Shown here piece after piece: positions 8,446 through 16,228 of a DNA stretch of 64,000 bases (within the stretch, counting starts at the first letter, position 1; every line of letters starts with the position of its first letter). The stretch is taken from assembly GCF_900091515.1 (NCBI RefSeq), contig NZ_LT607410.1, forward strand, positions 5,580,001 to 5,644,000, given 5' to 3'. The DNA comes from Micromonospora purpureochromogenes (GTDB taxonomy: Bacteria; Actinomycetota; Actinomycetes; Mycobacteriales; Micromonosporaceae). The notes under the pieces were generated by a model, which saw only the letters and a list, made by a program, of their open reading frames with translations, did not search any database and had not been told where the DNA came from. Both the position numbers and the translations under genes were made by a program.

Positions 8446-8487
8446 TGATCAAGGGGTTTACGCCGGACGGCGTAAACCCCTTGATCA
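8446..8487. terminator. Perfect 19-bp intercistronic hairpin after infB
   Basis: Left arm 8446-8464 (TGATCAAGGGGTTTACGCC) pairs perfectly with 8469-8487 around a GGAC loop. It starts 17 nt after the infB stop and ends 31 nt before the DUF503 start. Its moderate A+T content contrasts with the flanking sequence. It is probably a terminator/attenuator or RNA-processing site inside the nusA-infB-rbfA operon. Confidence 0.85.
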
Positions 8488-8503
8488 CTGTGTCAGCACC
8501 GGA

Positions 8504-11503
8504 TCAGGCGCGCGGCTTCTCCCGCATCTCGAAGGTCTCGATGATGTCGCCGACCTGGACGTTGTTGAAACCGCCCAGCGTCAGACCACACTCGAAGCCC
8601 TCGCGGACCTCCGTCGCGTCGTCCTTGAACCGCTTGAGGGAGCTGATCGTGAGGTTGTCCGCCACGACCGCCCCGTCCCGCAGCACCCGCGCCTTGGCGT
8701 TGCGGCGGATGATGCCGGACCGGACGATACAACCGGAGATGTTGCCGATCTTGGACGAGCGGAAGACGTCGCGGATCTCCGCGCTGCCCAGCTCGACCTC
8801 CTCGTACTCCGGCTTGAGCAGACCCTTGAGCGCGGCGTCGATCTCCTCGATGGCCTGGTAGATGACCGTGTAGTACCGGATCTCCACGCCCTCGCGGTCG
8901 GCGATCTCGCGGACCTTGTTGGCGGCCCGCACGTTGAAGCCGATGATCGTGACCGCCTCGGACGAGGCGCTCGCGAGCATGACGTCGCTCTCGGTGATCG
9001 CACCCACGCCCCGGTGGATGATCCTGAGCTGGACCTCCTCCGGGATGTCGAGGTTGAACAGCGCGTCCTCGAGGGCCTCCACGGAACCGGAGACGTCGCC
9101 CTTGAGCACCAGGTTGAGCGAGGTCTTCTCGCCCTCCTTGAGCTGCTCCATGAGCGTCTCGAGGGTGGCCCGACCGCGGGAGTTGGCGAAGGACGCCGCC
9201 CGCCGCCGTGCCTGCCGCTGCTCGGCGATCTGCCGCACCGTACGGTCGTCGGCCGCCGCGAGGAAGGTGTCGCCGGCGCCCGGCACCGCGGTCAGACCGA
9301 GGACGAGCACCGGACGGGCCGGTCCTGCCTCGGCGACCTGGTTGCCGTTCTCGTCGAGCATCGCCCGAACCCGGCCGTGCGCCCCGCCGGCGACGATGGA
9401 GTCGCCCGCCCGCAGGGTGCCCTTCTGCACCAGCACCGTCGCCACCGCACCGCGGCCCTTGTCCAGGTGCGCCTCGATGGCCACACCCTGCGCCGGCCCG
9501 TCGATCGGAGCGGTCAGCTCCAGCGACGCGTCGGCGGTCAGCAGGACCGCCTCGAGCAGTTCGTCGATGCCGATACCCGGCTTGGCGGCCACGTTGACGA
9601 ACATGGTGTCGCCGCCGTACTCCTCGGCGACCAGCCCGTACTCGGTCAGCTGCTGGCGGACCTTGTCCGGGTTGGCCTCGGGCTTGTCGACCTTGTTGAC
9701 CGCCACCACGATCGGCACCTCAGCCGCCTTGGCGTGGTTCAACGCCTCGATCGTCTGCGGCATCACGCCGTCGTCGGCCGCGACCACCAGCACCACGATG
9801 TCCGTCACCTGGGCACCACGGGCACGCATGGCGGTGAACGCCTCGTGACCCGGGGTGTCGATGAAGGTCACCGCCCGGTCCTCGCCCTCGTGCGGGACGT
9901 GGACCTGGTAGGCACCGATGTGCTGGGTGATGCCACCCGCCTCACCGGCCACGACGTTCGCCTTGCGGATCGCGTCGAGCAGCTTGGTCTTACCGTGGTC
10001 GACGTGACCCATGACGGTCACCACCGGCGCACGGCTGACAAGTCGCTCCGCCGCGACCTCGGCGTCGAGGTCGATGTTGAACTGCGCGAGCAGCTCGCGG
10101 TCCTCGTCCTCCGGGCTGACGATCTGCACATCGAAGCCGAGGTGCTCACCCAGCAGCAGCAGGGTCTCGTCAGAGCAGGACTGGGTCGCCGTGACCATCT
10201 CGCCCAGGTTGAACATCTCCTGGACCAGCGAACCCGGGTTGGCGTTGATCTTGTCGGCGAAGTCCGACAGCGACGCGCCACGGGAGAGCCGGACGACCTG
10301 ACCCTGACCCCGGGGGGCACCCGAGCTCATGGTCGGGGCCGACAGGTTGTCGAACTCCTGTCTGCGCTGCTTCTTGGACTTGCGACCGCGGGTCGGCCGG
10401 CCACCCGGACGCCCGAAGGCACCCGCGGCACCGCCGCCACGGCCACGACCGCCGCCACCCGGACGACCACCGCCGCCGGCCGGGGCACCCGGACGGAAAC
10501 CGCCGCCCGGAGCACCGCCACCGCCACCGGGACCGCCGCGGAAGCCACCGCCACCGCCACCGCCACCGGGACCGCCGCGGAAGCCACCGCCAGCGCCACC
10601 GCCACCGCCACCGCCACCGGGGCGGAAGCCACCGCCAGCGCCGCCGCCGGGACGACCTGCGCCGCCACCGGGGCCGCCACGACCGCCACCGGGACCGCCG
10701 GGGCGACCGGTGGTCGGACGCTGGCTCGGCATGGAAGCCGGGCTGGGCCGCGGCGGCATGGAGGCCGGGCTCGGCCGCGGCGGCATGCCCGCCGGGCTGG
10801 GCCGGGGGCCACCGGCGGCCGGCGGCCGCTGCTGGCCGCCCTGGATACCGAACGGGTTGTTACCGGCGCCGCGCGCCGGCGGACGACCGCCCGGACGGGC
10901 ACCCGGACCCGGGGCCGGCGCGCCGGGACGACCGGCGGCCGGGGTACCCGGACGCGGGGGCACGGCGTTGGGACCCGGGCGGGGACCCGGACGGGGACCA
11001 CCCTCGGTCGGGGGCTCCCGTCGGACGTTCTCGCGCTGCTGCTGGCGGGCGGCCTGCGCGGCCTTGACCGCGGCCTCCTGCTCAGCCTTCAGCGCGGCGG
11101 CGCGCGCCTCGGCGGCCGCCACCTCGATGTCGTGGGCGCTCGCCGGCTTGGCGACCGGGGCCGCCGGCTGCGGCGGACCGGGAACGGGGCCCTTGGGCTT
11201 CGGCCCAGGGGTCGGCGCGGCCGGCCGCCGGGGCGGCATCGGCTTGGCCGACACCCGGGGGGCGCCCGGGGCCGGGGACGGCGTCGGGGTCGGGGTCGGG
11301 GCGGCCGCCGGTGGGGCGGCCTGCGCCGAGGCGCCTCCGGCGGACGCGACGAATGCGCCACGCAGCCGTCGGGCGACGGGCGCCTCGACGGTGCTGGACG
11401 CGGACTTCACGAACTCGCCCATTTCCTTCAGCTTGGCGAGAACGGTCTTGCTTTCGACCCCGAGCTCTTTTGCCAGCTCGTGTACGCGGGCCTTACCTGC
11501 CAC
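8504..11503 (-). CDS. infB: Translation initiation factor IF-2
   Basis: A 999-residue IF-2. The N-terminal IF2_N domain reads [20 protein letters not shown] long Pro/Ala/Gly-rich linker occupies roughly residues 50-370 and includes a nearly pure Gly/Arg/Phe tract at about 261-361. The GTPase domain starts near residue 497: [12 protein letters not shown] (G1), [11 protein letters not shown] (G2), DTPGHEAF (G3), NKVD (G4). Domains II, III and the fMet-tRNA-binding C-domain follow. The GTG at 11503 was chosen because it follows GAGGAG and gives the usual start. It is co-directional with ylxR, nusA and rimP. Confidence 0.98.
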   Translation of the reverse strand: MAGKARVHELAKELGVESKTVLAKLKEMGEFVKSASSTVEAPVARRLRGAFVASAGGASAQAAPPAAAPTPTPTPSPAPGAPRVSAKPMPPRRPAAPTPGPKPKGPVPGPPQPAAPVAKPASAHDIEVAAAEARAAALKAEQEAAVKAAQAARQQQRENVRREPPTEGGPRPGPRPGPNAVPPRPGTPAAGRPGAPAPGPGARPGGRPPARGAGNNPFGIQGGQQRPPAAGGPRPSPAGMPPRPSPASMPPRPSPASMPSQRPTTGRPGGPGGGRGGPGGGAGRPGGGAGGGFRPGGGGGGGGAGGGFRGGPGGGGGGGGFRGGPGGGGGAPGGGFRPGAPAGGGGRPGGGGRGRGGGAAGAFGRPGGRPTRGRKSKKQRRQEFDNLSAPTMSSGAPRGQGQVVRLSRGASLSDFADKINANPGSLVQEMFNLGEMVTATQSCSDETLLLLGEHLGFDVQIVSPEDEDRELLAQFNIDLDAEVAAERLVSRAPVVTVMGHVDHGKTKLLDAIRKANVVAGEAGGITQHIGAYQVHVPHEGEDRAVTFIDTPGHEAFTAMRARGAQVTDIVVLVVAADDGVMPQTIEALNHAKAAEVPIVVAVNKVDKPEANPDKVRQQLTEYGLVAEEYGGDTMFVNVAAKPGIGIDELLEAVLLTADASLELTAPIDGPAQGVAIEAHLDKGRGAVATVLVQKGTLRAGDSIVAGGAHGRVRAMLDENGNQVAEAGPARPVLVLGLTAVPGAGDTFLAAADDRTVRQIAEQRQARRRAASFANSRGRATLETLMEQLKEGEKTSLNLVLKGDVSGSVEALEDALFNLDIPEEVQLRIIHRGVGAITESDVMLASASSEAVTIIGFNVRAANKVREIADREGVEIRYYTVIYQAIEEIDAALKGLLKPEYEEVELGSAEIRDVFRSSKIGNISGCIVRSGIIRRNAKARVLRDGAVVADNLTISSLKRFKDDATEVREGFECGLTLGGFNNVQVGDIIETFEMREKPRA

Positions 11504-11596
11504 TGCACTCCTCACTCCGAGGTCGTGCGGGCAGTACCCGCAGCAACCTCACTCGTGCACTTGAAGCCTGGTCATTTCAGGGACTTCATCGTGTGC

Positions 11597-11929
11597 TCAT
11601 GTCGGTCGTCCTACCCTGCTAGCGACCCTCGCCCGGTCGGGTTGACCGGACGTAGTGGTTGGCGCATCGACGTGCTCCGCCAGCTCGCCGTGGTCGAGGA
11701 CCCCGGTGATGCGCAGCGCACGCCCGAAGGCGCGCCGCCGCACCGCCTGCGCGAAGCAGGCCGGATCCGGGTGCATGTGCGCTCCCCGACCCGGCAGCCT
11801 GCGGGCCGGATCGGGCCGGAGGCTGTGACCAGCCTCGTCGCCGACCGCGACGATCCGCAGCAATTCGCTGGCCGGCGCGCGTCTCCGGCAACCCACACAG
11901 GTGCGCTCCGGCTGCGCGCGTCGTACCAC
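11597..11929 (-). CDS. ylxR: YlxR (DUF448) nucleic-acid-binding protein
   Basis: A 110-residue protein with the family motif ERTCVGCRRRAPASELLRIV and the GRGAHMHPDPACFAQAVRRRAFGRAL segment. DUF448 proteins sit between nusA and infB in many bacteria; the fold suggests RNA binding, and regulatory roles are reported in some species. The GTG at 11929 lies 16 nt after the nusA stop; no classical ribosome site is seen, only TAGGGG spanning the nusA stop. The C-terminal 25 residues are poorly conserved in appearance. Confidence 0.88.
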   Translation of the reverse strand: MVRRAQPERTCVGCRRRAPASELLRIVAVGDEAGHSLRPDPARRLPGRGAHMHPDPACFAQAVRRRAFGRALRITGVLDHGELAEHVDAPTTTSGQPDRARVASRVGRPT

Positions 11930-11945
11930 TGGAGGAAGTCTACCC

Positions 11946-12989
11946 CTAGCTGCTCGAGATCGCGCCGCCCGGCTCCGGCACCTGATCGGCTCCGCCCCGT
12001 CCCGCCCCGCTGGTCTGCTCCGCGTCCGACCGGATGTCGATCCGCCAACCGGTCAGTCGGGCGGCAAGCCGGGCGTTCTGCCCCTCGCGCCCGATCGCCA
12101 GCGAGAGCTGGAAGTCCGGCACGGTGACCCGGGCCGTCCGGCTGGCCAGGTCGACCACCTCGACCCGCAGCGCCTTGGCCGGCGACAGCGCGTTGCCGAC
12201 GAAGGTCGCCGGGTCGTCCGACCAGTCGATGATGTCGATCTTCTCACCGTGCAGCTCGCTCATCACCGCGCGGACCCGCTGGCCCATCGGGCCGATGCAG
12301 GCACCCTTGGCGTTCACGCCCTGGGTGGTGGAGCGCACCGCGATCTTCGTACGGTGACCTGCCTCACGCGCGATCGCGCCGATCTCCACCGTGCCGTCGG
12401 CGATCTCCGGCACCTCCAGCGCGAAGAGCTTCTTGACCAGCGCGGGGTGCGAGCGGGAGAGGGTGATCTGCGGGCCGCGCATCCCCTTGGCCACGTGCAC
12501 CACCACGCAGCGGACCCGCTCGCCGTGGACGTACCGCTCGCCGGGCACCTGCTCGGACTGCGGCAGGACGCCCTCCAGCTTGCCCAGGTCGACGCTGACG
12601 ATGCCCTTCTCGACCCGCGCCTCGTGCGCCTGCACCACCCCGGTGACCAGGTCACCCTCGCGGCCGACGTACTCGCCGAAGTGCACCTCGTCGGTGGCCT
12701 CCCGCAGCCGCTGGAGGATCACCTGCTTGGCGGTCATGGCGGCGATCCGCCCGAAGTCGTGCGGGGTGTCGTCCCACTCCCGCACCACGGTGCCGTCGGA
12801 GTCGACCTCCTGGGCGTAGACCAGGGCGGCCCCGGTCTTGCGGTCGATCTCCACCCGGGCGTGCGGCTCGGCCCCGTCGGTGTGCCGGTAGGCGGTCAGC
12901 AGCGCGGTCTCGATCGCCGCGAGGATCGTGTCGAACGGGATCTCCCGCTCGCGCTCGAGTGCGCGCAGCGCCGCGAGGTCGATGTTCAC
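11946..12989 (-). CDS. nusA: Transcription termination/antitermination factor NusA
   Basis: A 347-residue protein, the short actinobacterial form without acidic C-terminal repeats. The N-terminal RNA-polymerase-binding domain is followed by an S1 domain ([32 protein letters not shown]) and two KH domains ([25 protein letters not shown] and [25 protein letters not shown]). It modulates pausing, Rho-independent termination and rRNA antitermination. The GTG at 12989 overlaps the rimP stop (GTGA), the classical rimP-nusA-ylxR-infB arrangement. Confidence 0.97.
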   Translation of the reverse strand: MNIDLAALRALEREREIPFDTILAAIETALLTAYRHTDGAEPHARVEIDRKTGAALVYAQEVDSDGTVVREWDDTPHDFGRIAAMTAKQVILQRLREATDEVHFGEYVGREGDLVTGVVQAHEARVEKGIVSVDLGKLEGVLPQSEQVPGERYVHGERVRCVVVHVAKGMRGPQITLSRSHPALVKKLFALEVPEIADGTVEIGAIAREAGHRTKIAVRSTTQGVNAKGACIGPMGQRVRAVMSELHGEKIDIIDWSDDPATFVGNALSPAKALRVEVVDLASRTARVTVPDFQLSLAIGREGQNARLAARLTGWRIDIRSDAEQTSGAGRGGADQVPEPGGAISSS

Positions 12990-13693
12990 CTCTCCTCGTC
13001 CTCCACATCATCTTCGTCGTCGATGTCGTCAATGTCGTCAATGTCGTCGGTGTCGTCGCCGGCCTCGTCGATCTCGTCGAAGCGGCTGAACTCGACCTGC
13101 ACCCGGCCGGGGCCGAGCTCGGCGTACGGGTGCTCGGCGCGGCCGGAGTCGGTCTCCAGCACCACGCGCTCGTCGTCGGCCGCCACCACCCGGCCGGTGA
13201 CCTGACGGTCCCCGGCGGGCTGCTCGCCGCGCGGCCCGGGCAGGCCCGCGCCGGCCCGGGTGGTCACCTTGACCAGCCGGCCCACGTTGCGCCGCCAGTG
13301 CCGGGGCAGGGTGAGCGGCCGGTCCACGCCGGGTGAGCTGACCTCCAGCTGGTACTCGCCCGCCACGAGGTCGCCGCCGGCCTCCTCAGCCGCGTCCAGC
13401 GCCGCCGAGACCGCCCGGGAGACGTCCGCGACGGCGTCCAGGTTGATCCCGCCGTCGGCGTCCACGATCACGCGTACGACGTGCCGCCGGCCGGCCCGGG
13501 ACACCGACAGGTCCTCCAGGTCGTACCCGGCGCCCTGCACGACGGGCTCGATCACCTCGCGCAGCCGGTTGCGCCGGGCGGCGAGGTCACCGCCCCGGGG
13601 TGCGCCCGCACGGTCCCCGCCCCGGGGGCCGTCGGCACGACGGGGTCGCCCCGTCGGGCCCGTCGGCCTGGTGGCACGGCCACGCTGCGTCAT
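12986..13693 (-). CDS. rimP: Ribosome maturation factor RimP
   Basis: A 235-residue protein. The core RimP domain shows [52 protein letters not shown] and [20 protein letters not shown], followed by the SH3-like C-domain. It is needed for 30S maturation. The N-terminal 45 residues are Arg/Gly/Pro-rich and the C-terminus is an acidic run with DDI repeats, encoded by 9-bp repeats at 13012-13062. The ATG at 13693 has AGGAGAAGGG upstream; a longer frame to 13819 is not supported. It is the first gene of the nusA-infB unit. Confidence 0.95.
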   Translation of the reverse strand: MTQRGRATRPTGPTGRPRRADGPRGGDRAGAPRGGDLAARRNRLREVIEPVVQGAGYDLEDLSVSRAGRRHVVRVIVDADGGINLDAVADVSRAVSAALDAAEEAGGDLVAGEYQLEVSSPGVDRPLTLPRHWRRNVGRLVKVTTRAGAGLPGPRGEQPAGDRQVTGRVVAADDERVVLETDSGRAEHPYAELGPGRVQVEFSRFDEIDEAGDDTDDIDDIDDIDDEDDVEDEER

Positions 13694-13848
13694 CTGGCGC
13701 ACCCTTCTCCTGTTGTGCGGCGGCCCGGTGGCCCGCATGCCCACACGCCACCGGGGCGAACGCGCCGGTGGCTGCGCAGAGCGTAACGCGCCGGTCGGGT
13801 GCCGGGCCGGGCGGCGCACCGACGCCGGTCGCCCACCTGACGGCGGAG

Positions 13849-14373
13849 ATGGTGTTGACTTGTCCGGTGGCGACAGGAAGAACGACTACGCAGCGCGGTG
13901 GACCGGGGCAAACCCGGCGGGCGGTGCTGCGCGCGGGAGCACTCCTGGCGGCGGGCGGCGCGACCCTGCCGCTGACTGGCTGTGATCTTTTCGACCGGAA
14001 CGAACCGCCCCCGCCGCCCGACCCGCTGGAGCCGCTGGCCGCCGAGTCCCGCGAGCTGGCCGCCCGGCACCGGGCCGCCGTCGCGGCCGATCCGACGCTG
14101 GCCGACCGGCTCACCCCGATCGCCGACGCGCACGCCGCGCACGCCGAGGAGATCCAGCGGCTGATCGGGCGCCCCGCACCCGCCGGCTCCCCCACCGCCG
14201 GCGCCACCGGACCGGCGACCGACCGGGACGGACTGCTCGCCGGCCTGCGGGCGGCGGAACAGCGCGGCCGGGAGTCGGCCGCGAAGGCGTGCGGGGCGGC
14301 CCCGGCCGAGCGGGCCGCCGTGCTCGGCTCGATCGCCGCCGCCCGGGCCACCCACGTGGAGGTGCTGCGGTGA
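13849..14373 (+). CDS. Putative lipoprotein with twin-arginine-like signal
   Basis: About 174 residues. The signal region reads [17 protein letters not shown] and ends in the lipobox LTGC, so the mature protein is predicted to be lipid-anchored outside the membrane, possibly exported by Tat. The mature part is Ala/Glu/Arg-rich and helical ([32 protein letters not shown]), resembling a ferritin-like helical bundle. The start is uncertain (ATG 13849, or GTG 13864). Its stop overlaps the next gene (GTGA), so both products probably work together. The function is unknown. Confidence 0.75.
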   Translation: MVLTCPVATGRTTTQRGGPGQTRRAVLRAGALLAAGGATLPLTGCDLFDRNEPPPPPDPLEPLAAESRELAARHRAAVAADPTLADRLTPIADAHAAHAEEIQRLIGRPAPAGSPTAGATGPATDRDGLLAGLRAAEQRGRESAAKACGAAPAERAAVLGSIAAARATHVEVLR

Positions 14374-14819
14374 CCCGGCGACAGGCACCCACCGACCCGG
14401 CCCAGGCGCTGGCGGACGCGCTGGCCGCCGAGTACGCGGCGATCTTCGCGTACGGCCCGATCGGGGTACGGCTCACCGACGCCGCCCGCCGCGACGCCCG
14501 GGCGGCCGAGGCGGCGCACCGGGCCCGGCGCGACGCGCTGGTGCTTCAGCTCAGCGCCGGGGGCGGCCAGGTCCCGGCGGACCGGGCCGGCTACGCGCTG
14601 CCGTTCCCCGTCACCGACCGGGCGGCCGCCCTGCGGCTGGCGGTGGAGATCGAGGAGCGGACGGCGGCGTTCTGGCGTGCGGCGCTGCCGGTGACCACCG
14701 GCGCGGACCGCACCCGGGCGTTGAACGCGCTGACCGACTGCGCCGTGCGCGCCACCCGGTGGCGGCGGACCGCCGGGCTTTCGCCGGTCACCGTGGCGTT
14801 CCCCGGCCGGCCCACCTGA
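14370..14819 (+). CDS. DUF4439 ferritin-like domain protein
   Basis: A 149-residue all-helical protein. The pattern ALADALAAEYAAIFAYGPIGVRL, then ARAAEAAHRARRDALVLQL, PFPVTDRAAALRLAVEIEERTAAFWRAAL and a last helix with ALTDCAVRATRWRR matches the actinobacterial DUF4439 ferritin-like family. Whether it binds metal is unknown; Glu and His residues suitable for a di-metal site are present (E in AEYAAIFAY, EIEE, AAEAAH). The GTG at 14370 is coupled to the lipoprotein gene. Confidence 0.8.
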   Translation: MTRRQAPTDPAQALADALAAEYAAIFAYGPIGVRLTDAARRDARAAEAAHRARRDALVLQLSAGGGQVPADRAGYALPFPVTDRAAALRLAVEIEERTAAFWRAALPVTTGADRTRALNALTDCAVRATRWRRTAGLSPVTVAFPGRPT

Positions 14820-14840
14820 GCGTGCCGACCCGCGCTCCGG

Positions 14841-14869
14841 TTGCGGAGCGCATACCAGGTATGCATACT
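14841..14869 (+). promoter_or_regulatory. padR promoter with overlapping operator palindromes
   Basis: TTGCGG (14841-14846), 17 nt, then CATACT (14864-14869). An inverted repeat GCATAC-CAG-GTATGC (14850-14864) and the palindrome GTATGCATAC (14859-14868) overlap the spacer and -10. PadR repressors bind such ATAC/GTAT-type sites, so autorepression is likely. Transcription would start a few bases before the ATG at 14878. Confidence 0.65.
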
Positions 14870-14877
14870 CCGTTTCC

Positions 14878-15462
14878 ATGTCCATCCGTCACGGCCTGCT
14901 CGCCCTGCTCGAGCGTGGCCAGATGTACGGCTACCAGCTGCGCGCCGCGTTCGAGGAGTCGACCGGCTCGACCTGGCCGCTGAACATCGGGCAGGTCTAC
15001 ACCACCCTCAACCGGCTGGAACGCGACGGCCTGGTCCGTTCGCTGCCCGAGCACGAGGGCGGGCAGCGGCCGTACGAGATCACCGACGCCGGGCGGGCGG
15101 ACCTGGCGCTCTGGTTCGCCACCCCGATCAGCCGCGCCGACCGGCCCCGGGACGAACTCTCCATCAAGCTGGCCCTGGCGCTGACCACCCCCGGCGTCGA
15201 CGTCCGGTCGGTGGTGCAGACGCAGCGCAGCGCGACCATGCGCACCTTGCAGGAGTTGACCCGGTTGAAGTTCGCCAGCGACCGGCCGGAGGACCTGCCC
15301 TGGCGGCTGGTGCTGGACGCGATGGTGTTCCAGGCCGAGGCGGAGATCCGCTGGCTGGACCACTGCGAGACGAGCCTGGTCCGGTACCGCCCGGCCCCGC
15401 CCCCGGGCCCCGCCGGGCGGCCCGGGGCGGTGTGGCACGCCGACGAGGAGGCCCGCCGGTGA
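14878..15462 (+). CDS. PadR family transcriptional regulator
   Basis: A 194-residue protein. The N-terminal winged helix is typical of PadR: IRHGLLALLERGQMYGYQLR, then STWPLNIGQVYTTLNRLERDGLV and RPYEITDAGRADLALW. The C-terminal Vir-type dimerisation helix region (residues 95-170) follows. It probably represses itself and the ABC exporter operon that begins 31 bp downstream on the same strand, through the palindromes just upstream of its start. The inducer is presumably the exported compound (inference). Confidence 0.92.
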   Translation: MSIRHGLLALLERGQMYGYQLRAAFEESTGSTWPLNIGQVYTTLNRLERDGLVRSLPEHEGGQRPYEITDAGRADLALWFATPISRADRPRDELSIKLALALTTPGVDVRSVVQTQRSATMRTLQELTRLKFASDRPEDLPWRLVLDAMVFQAEAEIRWLDHCETSLVRYRPAPPPGPAGRPGAVWHADEEARR

Positions 15463-15493
15463 GCGACGGCGACCGCGAGCGGGCGGGCGTGCG

Positions 15494-16228
15494 GTGAGCG
15501 CCACCGGCGGCCCGGTGCTCGAGCTGCGGGAGGTGCACCGTACCCACGGCGGGGGCGCGGCCGCCGTGCACGCGCTGCGCGGGGTGAGCCTCACCGTCGA
15601 GCCGGGCGAGCTGGTCGCCGTGATGGGCCCCTCCGGCTCCGGCAAGTCGACCCTGCTGACCCTGGCCGGCGGGCTGGACAGTCCCACCGCCGGTGAGGTG
15701 CGGGTCGAGGGCCAGTCGCTCGGCGCGCTGGACCGCCGCGAGCTGGCCCGGCTGCGCCGCCGCCGGATCGGGTACGTCTTCCAGGACCTGAACCTGCTCG
15801 GCAGCCTCACCGCGGCGGAGAACGTGGCGCTCCCCCTCGAACTCGACGGCGTCGGCGTCCGGCCGGCGCGCCGGGCGGCGCTGGCCGCGCTGGACGAGGT
15901 GGGGCTGACCGGGCTCGGCGGGCGCTTCCCCGACCAGATGTCCGGCGGCCAGCAGCAGCGGGTGGCGATCGCCCGGGCGCTGGTGGGTGAGCGCCGGCTG
16001 GTGCTGGCCGACGAGCCGACCGGGGCGCTGGACTCGCAGACCGGGGAGGCGGTGCTGCACCTGCTGCGCCGCCGGGTCGACGCGGGGGCGGCCGGCGTGC
16101 TGGTCACCCACGAGGCGCGGCACGCCGGCTGGGCCGACCGGGTGGTCTTCCTCCGCGACGGGGTGATGGTCGACTCGACCGCGCCGCTGGGCGGTGTCGA
16201 GCAACTGCTCTCCGGCAGCGGTCGGTGA
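15494..16228 (+). CDS. ABC transporter ATP-binding protein (MacB/LolD-like)
   Basis: A 244-residue ATPase. Walker A is GPSGSGKST (residues 45-53), the Q-loop is YVFQDLNLL (94-102), the signature is MSGGQQQR (149-156), Walker B is LVLADEPTGALD (169-180) and the H-loop is VLVTHEAR. It belongs to the subfamily that pairs with FtsX-type permeases, for lipoprotein release, antibiotic export or envelope stress. The stop overlaps the start of the permease gene (GTGA). It lies behind padR. Confidence 0.95.
   Translation: MSATGGPVLELREVHRTHGGGAAAVHALRGVSLTVEPGELVAVMGPSGSGKSTLLTLAGGLDSPTAGEVRVEGQSLGALDRRELARLRRRRIGYVFQDLNLLGSLTAAENVALPLELDGVGVRPARRAALAALDEVGLTGLGGRFPDQMSGGQQQRVAIARALVGERRLVLADEPTGALDSQTGEAVLHLLRRRVDAGAAGVLVTHEARHAGWADRVVFLRDGVMVDSTAPLGGVEQLLSGSGR

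Noticed and set aside
10490..10720. GC-rich tandem repeats as a possible CRISPR-like or satellite array
   Set aside because: They are in frame within infB and encode the Gly-rich linker of IF-2; there are no spacers.
8054..12127. Very long open frame on the plus strand opposite infB, ylxR and part of nusA
   Set aside because: It is a mirror of the real genes in a very high-GC region where stops are rare; its product is low-complexity His/Arg/Thr sequence without any domain.
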